From positions 3,472,001-3,536,000 of the forward strand of contig NZ_CP113063.1 of NCBI RefSeq assembly GCF_026625785.1: a stretch of 64,000 nt of DNA, given 5' to 3'. Position numbers and translations under genes: made by a program. The notes beneath the pieces are model-generated. The model was not told the origin of the DNA. It made no database searches and was given only the letters and a program-made list of their open reading frames with translations. This document shows positions 16,790 to 24,296 of this stretch, in pieces. The stretch is from Gordonia sp. SL306. Lineage in GTDB: Bacteria; Actinomycetota; Actinomycetes; Mycobacteriales; Mycobacteriaceae. How positions within the stretch are numbered: the stretch's first letter is position 1; the number at the start of each line of letters is the position of its first letter.

Positions 16790-18070
16790 TCACTTCGTCT
16801 CGTCGAACTCGATGTGCAGATCGGTGAGCCCGCGCAGCAAGAACGTGGGTTCGTAGGTGAAGTTGCGTTCACCGGACGGTCCGTGGACGGATTCGTCGAT
16901 CCTGATGTTGGTCATCCGATCGAGCAGTCGGTTGATCGTCACCCTTCCCTCGACCCTCGCCAGCGGAGCCCCGGCGCAGGTGTGAATACCTCGACCGAAG
17001 GTGATGTGTTCGCGGACATTCTCTCGGTCGATTCGGAACTCGTTGGGATCGTCGAACTTTCGGGGGTCCCGATTGGCGGCCCCGAGGCAGAGCATGATGA
17101 TGGTGCCGGCCGGAATGTCTACTCCGCCGAGGGTGGTCGACCGACGCGTGAGTCGGAAGTCCACCTTGGTGGGACTCTCCATGCGCAGCGCTTCTTCGAT
17201 GAACGGGACGATCAGCTTCCGATTCGCGCGGAGTTCCGCCTGGAGGTCGGGCCTCTCGCAGAGGATGAGGAGCGCGGAGCTGAGCAGTTTGGTCACTGTT
17301 TCCTGACCGGCGGCGAACAGGAAGGTGGCAGGTCGTGCTACCTCGATCACGGGCGGGACCGAACCGTCCGGGTAGGTTGCCGAAGCAAGCCCGCCGAGTA
17401 CGTCGCCGCGAGGATGTTCGCGCCGGTCCGTGATGTACCCGGAGAAGAGATCGTCGAGGTACTGCAGAGGGTTGCTGCCGACAGGTTCGTGATCGAGGGC
17501 CCCGACGCGGCTGCCCGGAGCGTTGCCTGCGCCCAGATTGCGACGGACCTCGTCCCGGTCGCCTTCCGGGACGCCAAGGAGATCGGCGATGGCGAGCGTG
17601 GCGAACGGTTTACCGAAGTCTCCGAGGAACTCACAGCGCTTGCGTGCGATGAACTCGTCGATCTGGCGGTCGGCGAGGACCCACACGAAGTCCTCGTTCT
17701 CCTGAAGGCGCCGCGGCGTCAGCAGGCGCAATAGCAGCGATCGAGCCTTCTGATGTTCGGGCGGATCCATCGTGACCATGTGCTCGAAAATGGGGAACTC
17801 GTGTCGATGGGCCTCGATCAGATCGGTGATGTCGTCGCCGACCGGCTGGAAGGGAAGCGGTGGGAACGGTCCGCCGATGGCGTTGACTGCGGAGAACGAG
17901 TCGGTGTCCTTGAACACCTCTTGGGCTTCTTGATAGCCGGTGACCGCGATGACGTTCTGGTGGGGTTCTTGCGTCACCGGTCCGATACTGCGCAAATGGT
18001 CCCAGTATTCGTAGGGGTCTTGTGACACTCCGGCGTCGGAGAAGTAGTCGACCGTCGTGGGGTTGGACAT
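16790..18070 (-). CDS. cytochrome P450
   Basis: A 426-residue soluble P450. The haem loop FGRGIHTCAGAPLAR sets the thiolate ligand at C365; the I-helix has FAAGQETVT and the K-helix EEALRME carries ExxR. The ATG at 18070 has AAGGA nine bases upstream and gives normal P450 length; a longer open frame upstream has no such site. It lies between two aldehyde dehydrogenases. The ferredoxin at 23140, in the divergent arm of part B, is the likely electron donor. The substrate is unknown. Confidence 0.92.
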   Translation of the reverse strand: MSNPTTVDYFSDAGVSQDPYEYWDHLRSIGPVTQEPHQNVIAVTGYQEAQEVFKDTDSFSAVNAIGGPFPPLPFQPVGDDITDLIEAHRHEFPIFEHMVTMDPPEHQKARSLLLRLLTPRRLQENEDFVWVLADRQIDEFIARKRCEFLGDFGKPFATLAIADLLGVPEGDRDEVRRNLGAGNAPGSRVGALDHEPVGSNPLQYLDDLFSGYITDRREHPRGDVLGGLASATYPDGSVPPVIEVARPATFLFAAGQETVTKLLSSALLILCERPDLQAELRANRKLIVPFIEEALRMESPTKVDFRLTRRSTTLGGVDIPAGTIIMLCLGAANRDPRKFDDPNEFRIDRENVREHITFGRGIHTCAGAPLARVEGRVTINRLLDRMTNIRIDESVHGPSGERNFTYEPTFLLRGLTDLHIEFDETK

Positions 18071-18155
18071 CGTTTCAGTCCTTTCGAGGTACCGAGAATA
18101 GGAAGATGTGAACTGTTGCTCGTGGCTGCGCATTGCCCGTGCGGAGCGGTTCGAG

Positions 18156-19628
18156 TCAGAGCCCGATGCGGGTGTTCTTGATCTGCTGAAACTCCTGGAG
18201 TCCTTCGACGCCGCCGGCTCGACCGGTGCCGCTCTTCTTGAAGCCCCCGTACGGTCCTTGGGGCGAGATGTCACTGTTGCGGTTGATCCACACGGACCCG
18301 GACTGAAGCGCACGGGAAAAACGATGGGCCCGTGGGAGGTTCATCGTCTGCACGTAGGCGTTGAGACCGTAGTCGCTGTCGTTTGCCAGTGCTAGTGCCT
18401 CCGATTCGTCACCGAACCGAGTGACGGAGACGACCGGCCCGAAGATCTCGGTGGTCGCGAGCGGAGAACGATTGTCGACGTCAGTGAACACGGTCGGCTC
18501 GATGTAGTAGCCGTCGCTGAACTCTCCACCCACTCGCCGGCCGCCCGTGGTGAGCGTTCCGTGCCGGCCGTGCACAGCTTGGTCGATGACGCCGAGGATG
18601 CGATTCATCGCGGGCTCGCTGACCACCGGACCCACCATGACGTCCGGATCGAAGGGGTCCCCGATCTTGGCTGCCGCCAGGACCGCCAGGAAGCGTTGCA
18701 TGAACTCGTCGTAGGCCTCGTTCTGCACGAAGATCCGACTCGCGCACGCGCAGCTCTGACCCGATTGCCCCAGGGGCCCTTGCCATGCGGCCAGAATGGC
18801 GGCCTGGTCCAGGTCGGCGTCAGCGAAGATGATGTTCGCGGATTTGCCGCCGAGTTCGGTCGCCACCGGGGTCAGGTTTGCCGCGGCTGTGGTCAACACC
18901 TGCCGCGCGGTCGCACCTCCGCCGGTGAAGTGGATCTTCCCGAGCCCAGGATGAGCCACGAGCGAGCGGCCGCCTTCGGCATCGGATGGCAGCACGTTGA
19001 CCAGACCGGGCGGCAACCCGGCCTCCACACAGATCTCGCCGAACCGTAGTGCGCTGAACGGTGACAACTCCGAGGGCTTCAGGATGACAGCGTTGCCGGC
19101 CGCCAATGCCGGCGCGACGTTGAGACCGACGACAACCATCGGCCCGTTCCACGGAGCGATCACCCCGATCACACCGTAAGGCTCTCGATCGATGATGTTG
19201 AGATCGTGCTTGCCCGAGACCTCTGAGGTCTGACCGTGCGCTTTGTCGACGTGTCCGGCGTAGTAGCGGATGAAGCTCTCGGCGAGCATGGTGTGTCCCG
19301 GTGCGGTCCGCATGGGCACGGCAAAATCGTGGATGCTCAGTCGGCCCAGGGCGTCGATGTTCTCGTGCACGGCGTCGGCCAGATCGAACATGATGTCGCG
19401 TCGTCGGCCGATCGGCAGGGATGCCCATTCGCGTTGGGCCTCTGCGCCACTCGTCACCGCATGGTCGATCTCCTCGGGACCGGCGAGAGTGATCGTCGCG
19501 TTGGGCCGGCCCGTCGCCGGGTAGATGTGCTCATGTTCGATCGCCGACGATCCGGCGACCCAATCACCACCTATCAACAGTTCGGTGGGTAGCGCATCGG
19601 TGTTCTCGGTCTTGGCCGCGGTCGTCAT
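18156..19628 (-). CDS. aldehyde dehydrogenase
   Basis: A 490-residue aldehyde dehydrogenase. The catalytic glutamate is in TELGGKSAN and the cysteine in GQSCACASR; the NAD-binding stretch reads FTGGGATAR, slightly unusual against the common FTGST. It is placed between a mycofactocin-type SDR and the P450 in the leftward operon of part B, so it probably oxidises the SDR product. The substrate cannot be read from the sequence. Confidence 0.91.
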   Translation of the reverse strand: MTTAAKTENTDALPTELLIGGDWVAGSSAIEHEHIYPATGRPNATITLAGPEEIDHAVTSGAEAQREWASLPIGRRRDIMFDLADAVHENIDALGRLSIHDFAVPMRTAPGHTMLAESFIRYYAGHVDKAHGQTSEVSGKHDLNIIDREPYGVIGVIAPWNGPMVVVGLNVAPALAAGNAVILKPSELSPFSALRFGEICVEAGLPPGLVNVLPSDAEGGRSLVAHPGLGKIHFTGGGATARQVLTTAAANLTPVATELGGKSANIIFADADLDQAAILAAWQGPLGQSGQSCACASRIFVQNEAYDEFMQRFLAVLAAAKIGDPFDPDVMVGPVVSEPAMNRILGVIDQAVHGRHGTLTTGGRRVGGEFSDGYYIEPTVFTDVDNRSPLATTEIFGPVVSVTRFGDESEALALANDSDYGLNAYVQTMNLPRAHRFSRALQSGSVWINRNSDISPQGPYGGFKKSGTGRAGGVEGLQEFQQIKNTRIGL

Positions 19629-19662
19629 GGACAGCCTCTCACGTGGTTGACGGTGGAGAGAT

Positions 19663-20496
19663 TCATCGCACGGTGAAACCGGCGTCGAGAGCCCACTGGG
19701 TGCCGGTGATGAACTTTGCCTGATCGGAGACGAGATAAGCGACGGCGTTGGCCACGTCCTCCGCTTCCAGCATCTGAATCGGCAATGCGTTCTGCATGCC
19801 GGAGATCGTGTTTGCCCCGCCCTTGGCCGCCTCGGCCATCAGTTTCTGCATCGCATCGTTCATGGTCATCCCGCTCGCAACGCCGGTCGGGTGAATCGTG
19901 TTCACCCTGATCCATTCCGGTGCAAGGTAATTGGCGAGTCCTTGCATCAATGCGACAACGCCTCGTTTGGCGGAGGCATAGGCATTTCCGCTCGCGTTGA
20001 TGGATGCGGAGGCCTTGATCCCGGCAGACGAACTCGTGATCACGATCGACCCCCCACGCCCGCCGTCCCTCATCGCGGGCAGAGCGGCACGAATGGTGTG
20101 GAAGACACCCGTCAGGTTCGTGTCGATGACATCGTTCCACTCGGCGAGGAAGTTCGTCGGATCCTCCGGTCCCATCTTGATGATTCCGGCATTCGCCACG
20201 ATGATGTCGACGCGACCGAACTCGTCGTATCCCTCCTGGAAAGCGGTCGACAGCCCGGCGAAGTCTCGCACGTCCGCCTTCCGCGCGATGACGCGACGAC
20301 CCTCCTTCTCGACGAGTCGCGCGGTCTCTTCGAGGTCCTCTTGAGAGGCATTCGGATACGTCATCGACGCGACGTTCTCGCAGATGTCGACGGCAATGAC
20401 GTCTGCCCCATCTTGGGCGAGACGGATCGCATGCGCGCGACCTTGGCCCCGCCCTGCACCGGTGATGAAAGCCACGCGGCCTTCAAGTCCTGACAT
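19663..20496 (-). CDS. mycofactocin-coupled SDR oxidoreductase
   Basis: A 277-residue short-chain dehydrogenase with the mycofactocin-associated signature: TGAGRGQGRAHAIRLAQDGA near the N-terminus, VDICENVAS in the NAD loop, catalytic serine in TSSSAGIK and YASAK for the Tyr-Lys pair. It probably oxidises a P450-derived alcohol with enzyme-bound NAD. Of several in-frame starts the ATG at 20496 is preferred because it gives the family N-terminus (MSGLEGRVAFITG) and has GGGA nine bases upstream; 20511 is a possible alternative. Confidence 0.88.
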   Translation of the reverse strand: MSGLEGRVAFITGAGRGQGRAHAIRLAQDGADVIAVDICENVASMTYPNASQEDLEETARLVEKEGRRVIARKADVRDFAGLSTAFQEGYDEFGRVDIIVANAGIIKMGPEDPTNFLAEWNDVIDTNLTGVFHTIRAALPAMRDGGRGGSIVITSSSAGIKASASINASGNAYASAKRGVVALMQGLANYLAPEWIRVNTIHPTGVASGMTMNDAMQKLMAEAAKGGANTISGMQNALPIQMLEAEDVANAVAYLVSDQAKFITGTQWALDAGFTVR

Positions 20497-20569
20497 GTTG
20501 CTGAATCCCATCTTTCGGTTGGATGCGGCCCGCGCGGACATCAAGCAGTCGCGCTCGCGAGCGAGGTGG

Positions 20570-21325
20570 TCATGGTTGCAACCGCGCCCATGCCTCCTCA
20601 CTGGCGCCGTGGAGGGCTTCGGCCTTGGCGAAGCCGGAATAGGCTGCGAGCTGGAGAACCACTTCGTCCATCTCGGGTTTCGTGATGTCGCCGGATTCGA
20701 GCGCCGAGCCCGTGTGTGAATGCAAAGGTGTCAACGAATCACAGACCGCCACCGAGGCGACGGTGATGAACCTGCGGTCCCGCCGAGTGAGTGCTGGTCG
20801 TTGCCAGACATGGCCGAAGACGAAGTTCAGGATGCCCGCATGTATGTACGGCGTCTCCGGGCGCGGTGCGTCGATCAAGTTCACCTCGACGAATTCCCGT
20901 GTGCCGTCGGCAATTCTGGAGTCCCAGTCGTTCAATCCCAGACTGGCGTTGTCCGGTGGTGCCACTGTGCCGGTTCCGCCGCTCGCGCGGTCGATCGTTG
21001 CCCATGTGCGTCGGATCACGCCTTCGAGATGGGAGGCCTTGGGCCACCCGTTGTAGACGGCGAAATGAAGGACGAACTCCAACATCTCGTCGATGCTGAT
21101 GTCACCGCTGGCGAGAGCATCCTGGACTTGATCGTCGATCGGCTTGTGGGCATCAGCCGCACCGACGCACGTCAAGGTCACCCAGCGGCGCTCACGCCGT
21201 CCCAAACCGGGGCGGGACCACACCTGGTCGTGGAGCCAGCCCTGTTTCGCCTGTTCGAAAGGGGTTTCGTGGGCTCGTGCATTGGTGTTTCGTGCAGTGA
21301 TGTAACCCGCCGAAGACTGGGACAT
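20570..21325 (-). CDS. double-domain carboxymuconolactone decarboxylase (CMD) family protein
   Basis: A 251-residue protein with two CMD-like units. The first centres on RPGLGRRERRWVTLTCVGAA and HFAVYNGWPKASHLEG; the second on RPALTRRDRRFITVASVAV and QLAAYSGFAKAEALHG. Single CMD proteins form oligomers with shared active sites, so this fusion looks like an internal duplication. Neither half has an AhpD-type CxxC, so peroxidase activity is unlikely. It is the first gene of the part B leftward operon, with GAGAGGTAGG before the ATG, and diverges from the TetR gene. Decarboxylase or lactone-opening roles are possible. Confidence 0.82.
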   Translation of the reverse strand: MSQSSAGYITARNTNARAHETPFEQAKQGWLHDQVWSRPGLGRRERRWVTLTCVGAADAHKPIDDQVQDALASGDISIDEMLEFVLHFAVYNGWPKASHLEGVIRRTWATIDRASGGTGTVAPPDNASLGLNDWDSRIADGTREFVEVNLIDAPRPETPYIHAGILNFVFGHVWQRPALTRRDRRFITVASVAVCDSLTPLHSHTGSALESGDITKPEMDEVVLQLAAYSGFAKAEALHGASEEAWARLQP

Positions 21326-21357
21326 GTGACCTACCTCTCAAACGTGTGGACTGAACA

Positions 21358-21375
21358 TTAAGGCAATCGACCTAA
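21358..21375. promoter_or_regulatory. possible operator between the CMD and TetR genes
   Basis: TTAAGG and CCTAA form an imperfect inverted repeat (TTAAGG-N7-CCTAA) in the 68-base gap between divergent genes. It is a plausible binding site for the adjacent TetR protein. It does not resemble the GAGAAT palindrome of parts A and C. Prediction only. Confidence 0.4.
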
Positions 21376-21393
21376 TTTGTCTATGGTTTGATT

Positions 21394-22056
21394 ATGTCTA
21401 TGCAGACGGAAGTGCGATCCGCCAAAGAGCGGCTGATACTGACCGCTGAGCGGCTCTACGCGCTCCATGGTCTCGATGGAGTCCCGTTGCGGCAGATTGC
21501 AATTGAGGCAGGAACAGCGAACAAGTCCGCTGTCCAGTACCACTTCGGGTCCAAAGATGCGCTGGTGACGGCGGTGCTGGCCAATCGGGTAGATGATCTC
21601 GACCGTCGGCGCGGACTGCTGTACGCGCGGGCGGATCTCCGGGATGTCCGAGCCGTTGTCGAGGCTCAGCACCTGCCGCTCATCGAGCTCGGCGAGGATC
21701 AGATGTGCTACTACCTGGAGTTCATCGAGCAGCTCGAACGCAAGTCGCATCCGTTCCACGAGCTGCCTCCTGCGAATCGACTGACCGAGCAGGCCTATTA
21801 CGACCGTGTCGGCGCATTGTTGGGGTCTGTGCCAGTGGAGTTACGTGAGCTTCGTATCAAACAGGCGACCGCAGCGTGCCTGCACATCTGCACAGACCGC
21901 CGACGCACAAGAGAACTCGGCGAGGCGGTGCCGCCGTACGCGGTGCATGTGAGTCAGCTCCTCGACAGTCTGGTGGGCCTGCTCACGCTCGAACCGTCAC
22001 GGGAGACGACGGCTGCTCTCGAGGTGTGGTCGGGTCAGAAGGTCGGCCGAACGTAG
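21394..22056 (+). CDS. TetR family transcriptional regulator
   Basis: A TetR-type regulator of 220 residues from the ATG at 21394 (218 from the ATG at 21400). The helix-turn-helix is at about residues 10-55 (LILTAERLYALHGLDGVPLR, then AGTANKSAVQYHFGSKDALV), followed by a longer helical sensor domain. It is divergent from the CMD-led operon and upstream of an SDR and ferredoxin, so it most likely controls both arms of part B. It is not similar to the TetR at 393 beyond the DNA-binding domain. No strong ribosome site is visible; a leaderless or weakly translated start is possible. Confidence 0.87.
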   Translation: MSMQTEVRSAKERLILTAERLYALHGLDGVPLRQIAIEAGTANKSAVQYHFGSKDALVTAVLANRVDDLDRRRGLLYARADLRDVRAVVEAQHLPLIELGEDQMCYYLEFIEQLERKSHPFHELPPANRLTEQAYYDRVGALLGSVPVELRELRIKQATAACLHICTDRRRTRELGEAVPPYAVHVSQLLDSLVGLLTLEPSRETTAALEVWSGQKVGRT

Positions 22057-22149
22057 CCGACAGACGAATCAATGTGTTTGCTGTGTAAGGGAGTTCGTAT
22101 GGGTGCCACGGAATACGCTCAGTGCCAGACGATCTCGGTCGAGAGGCCA

Positions 22150-22179
22150 TTGACAGTGCGATGTTACTCGTGCCACACT
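22150..22179 (+). promoter_or_regulatory. possible promoter for the SDR-ferredoxin pair
   Basis: In the 225-base gap after the TetR gene, TTGACA (22150-22155) is followed after 18 bases by CACACT (22174-22179), a -35/-10-like pair about 100 bases before the SDR start. The -10 is poor, so confidence is low. Nothing else was recognised in this gap. Confidence 0.3.
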
Positions 22180-22281
22180 CCGACTCGAGTGTTCGGTATC
22201 TGACCCGAGCGCCGCGACCCGACTGCAGCCGGGCGCAATTCACCTATCCACTCTGGATTTCCTGAGAAAGTTGGTAGATCA

Positions 22282-23118
22282 ATGGCTGGTCGTATGGAGG
22301 GCAAGGTTGCCTTTGTCACGGGCGCCGCCCGTGGGCAGGGGCGTAGTCACGCGGTGCGATTGGCTGAGGAGGGAGCCGACATCATTGCGGTCGACATCTG
22401 TGGCCCGGTCACCGACGACACGTCGATTGCGGCGTCGACTCCGGAGGATCTCGCCGAGACGGTCGAACTGGTCAAAAGGCAGAACCGTCGGATCATTGCG
22501 ACCCAGGCCGATGTCCGGGACTACGACGCGCTGAAGTCGGCTGTCGACGACGGGGTGGAGCAACTCGGACGCCTTGACGTGGTCGTAGCGAATGCAGGTA
22601 TCGGGAACGGGGGCGAAACGCTCGACAAGACGAGCGAGTCCGACTGGCAGGACATGATCGACGTGAATCTTTCCGGTGTATGGAAATCCGTGAAAGCCAC
22701 AGTTCCCCACTTGCAGTCGGCCGGCGGCGGATCTGTGGTCTTGACGAGTTCTGTGGGGGGAATGAAGGCATACCCGAACACCGGACACTACATCGCGGCC
22801 AAGCATGGGGTCATCGGATTGATGCGGAGTTTCGCCGTCGAACTGGGGGCCCAGTCGATCCGGGTCAACTCGGTCCTTCCGACGAACGTCAACACACCGA
22901 TGTTCATGAACGAAGGGACGATGAAGATGTTCCGACCGGATCTCGAGAACCCGGGTCCGGATGATCTCAAGGTGGTTGCACAGATGATGCATGTGCTGCC
23001 GACAGGATGGGTCGAGCCTCGTGACATCAGTAACGCGGTGCTGTTTCTCGCCTCCGATGAGGCACGCTTCGTCACCGGTCTTGCTATGGCCGTGGACGCC
23101 GGCAGCCTGCTCAAGTAG
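22282..23118 (+). CDS. mycofactocin-coupled SDR oxidoreductase (carveol dehydrogenase-like)
   Basis: A 278-residue short-chain dehydrogenase close to carveol dehydrogenases. Features in order: TGAARGQG (15-22), RSHAVRLAEEGADIIAVDIC, catalytic serine in LTSSVGG, YIAAK, and the RPDLENPG block typical of the mycofactocin-dependent group. It probably oxidises a secondary alcohol of a cyclic substrate using bound NAD. It is a near copy of the truncated gene at the window start, so this region and the left edge share a recent duplication. It is followed 21 bases later by a ferredoxin. Confidence 0.92.
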   Translation: MAGRMEGKVAFVTGAARGQGRSHAVRLAEEGADIIAVDICGPVTDDTSIAASTPEDLAETVELVKRQNRRIIATQADVRDYDALKSAVDDGVEQLGRLDVVVANAGIGNGGETLDKTSESDWQDMIDVNLSGVWKSVKATVPHLQSAGGGSVVLTSSVGGMKAYPNTGHYIAAKHGVIGLMRSFAVELGAQSIRVNSVLPTNVNTPMFMNEGTMKMFRPDLENPGPDDLKVVAQMMHVLPTGWVEPRDISNAVLFLASDEARFVTGLAMAVDAGSLLK

Positions 23119-23139
23119 TAATCCCTCAGGAGGTTGTCG

Positions 23140-23370
23140 ATGGCGAACGAACACGGCCACGGGGACGGTGGCGCGACCACCGGACCGCGGGTGGAGGTCG
23201 ACACATTGCTGTGTGAAGGTCACGGGCTATGCGCTGTACTTGCGCCTGATGTCTTCGAGGTCGGTGATGACGATGTCGCGGTGTGGGAGCGACACCCGCC
23301 GGAGGACTCGCGTGGTGTTGTCGAGGCGGCAGTGAGTGCATGTCCGCGACAGGCGATCACCCTCAGCTGA
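23140..23370 (+). CDS. 3Fe-4S-type ferredoxin for a P450
   Basis: A 76-residue ferredoxin. Its C-x2-H-x2-C motif (CEGHGLC) and distal CP (SACPRQAI) match the ferredoxin at 6625, including the histidine in place of the second cysteine. The ATG at 23140 is chosen over the in-frame TTG at 23134 because AGGAGG lies six bases before it. The first 15 or so residues (NEHGHGDGG) form a polar extension. It is probably the electron donor for the P450 at 16790, although it is encoded on the opposite arm beside an SDR. Confidence 0.9.
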   Translation: MANEHGHGDGGATTGPRVEVDTLLCEGHGLCAVLAPDVFEVGDDDVAVWERHPPEDSRGVVEAAVSACPRQAITLS

Positions 23371-23380
23371 TCACTACCGA

Positions 23381-23398
23381 CCGGTGCGGCGCCACCGG
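23381..23398. terminator. short hairpin between convergent genes
   Basis: CCGGTG and CACCGG form a perfect 6-bp stem around a six-base loop, 10 bases after the ferredoxin stop and 35 bases before the end of the convergent PaiB-like gene. There is no T-run, so it is at best a weak or Rho-assisted terminator. Confidence 0.35.
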
Positions 23399-23433
23399 CA
23401 TGGTCGTCCCGTTCGACTACTTGACCCTGGCGT

Positions 23434-24072
23434 TCAGAGTGACTGTCCTGCAGTGTAGTTGCTCACTGCGTCGGCAAGTTGACGGTCGGAGAAGTCACCG
23501 GAACTCGCGAGCCCATCGACGACACTTACCTGGTTGCATTCGGGCTGGTTCTGCGACATCTTGGCTTTGCCCTCCCACCGGGTGATGGTGAGTTCCAGAC
23601 CTACGATTGCTTTGAGTTGGCCGGCGACGAAGTCGGCGGGTGCGTCGGTGACGGCCCATGGCATATCACGACTCTGCTCGTGACGGTCGCTGAGGGCCGA
23701 AACATGGTCGAGCAGCCAGTCGGGGTCGTCGTGGACGCGAAGGGCGCCGTAGACGTTGATGGTCTCGTAATTCCAGGTCGGGACCACCTTGCCCGTCTCG
23801 GCTTTGGTCGCATAGAGCGACGGTGAGATGTATCCATCGATGCCGGTGAAGATCGCGACCGACTCGGCTGCAGACTCGAGAGTGACCCGCCAGTGGGGGT
23901 TGGCGCGGGCCATGTGCGCCACGAGTACATTGCGGGCGGGGTCGTAGATCATCGGCATCGGGGTGATCGCGAGTCCGTCGTCACCAGGCGTGATCAGGTG
24001 TGCCATCCCGGCGCTCCCGAGAGCGGTCGCGATCGCCTCGTCGGACAGTTCGAATTTGCGCGGGATGTACAT
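23434..24072 (-). CDS. PaiB-like FMN-binding protein
   Basis: A 212-residue protein of the PaiB family (FMN-binding split-barrel fold). It starts with the characteristic MYIPRKFELSD and carries PTWNYETINVYG, the family's best-conserved block, plus a C-terminal KAIVGLELTITRWEGKAKMS segment. Bacillus PaiB was described as a negative regulator of sporulation and degradative enzymes; in other bacteria the molecular role is unclear and may be flavin- or polyamine-linked. The ATG at 24072 has GGAG nine bases upstream and gives the family N-terminus. It is convergent to the ferredoxin gene, so its link to part B is uncertain. Confidence 0.85.
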   Translation of the reverse strand: MYIPRKFELSDEAIATALGSAGMAHLITPGDDGLAITPMPMIYDPARNVLVAHMARANPHWRVTLESAAESVAIFTGIDGYISPSLYATKAETGKVVPTWNYETINVYGALRVHDDPDWLLDHVSALSDRHEQSRDMPWAVTDAPADFVAGQLKAIVGLELTITRWEGKAKMSQNQPECNQVSVVDGLASSGDFSDRQLADAVSNYTAGQSL

Positions 24073-24220
24073 TGCCGTCGGCTCCATTCATCTGAGAGAC
24101 CTCGCACTCGGTACCGGTGAATACACGCCACGGTAGCAATGAGTAGTTGGCCGTAGGGAGCGTCAGCATCGGCTCCTCGCCTGGTGGCTCGGTGCCGACT
24201 CGATCGGCGGGTGGTGCGGG

Positions 24221-24270
24221 GGTCTCGCCGGTCGAGTAGCCGCGAACGGAGTGAGTGGCGTATCGAGACC
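24221..24270. repeat. interspersed palindromic repeat (REP-like)
   Basis: A 50-base element begins GGTCTCG and ends CGAGACC, so its ends can pair. Its core (GTCGAGTAGCCGCGAACGGA) is the reverse complement of the repeats at 37262-37338. It fills most of the gap between the PaiB-like gene and the acyl-CoA synthetase, at the junction of parts B and C. Such elements are common intergenic repeats in Gordonia-like genomes. Confidence 0.75.
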
Positions 24271-24296
24271 ACCTTCCGCGAGGAGAGGAACTCCGA

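Noticed and set aside
18094-18108. GAGAATAGGAAGATG upstream of the P450 at 18070 as a further operator
   Set aside because: Only the left half matches the consensus; the right half has no symmetry.
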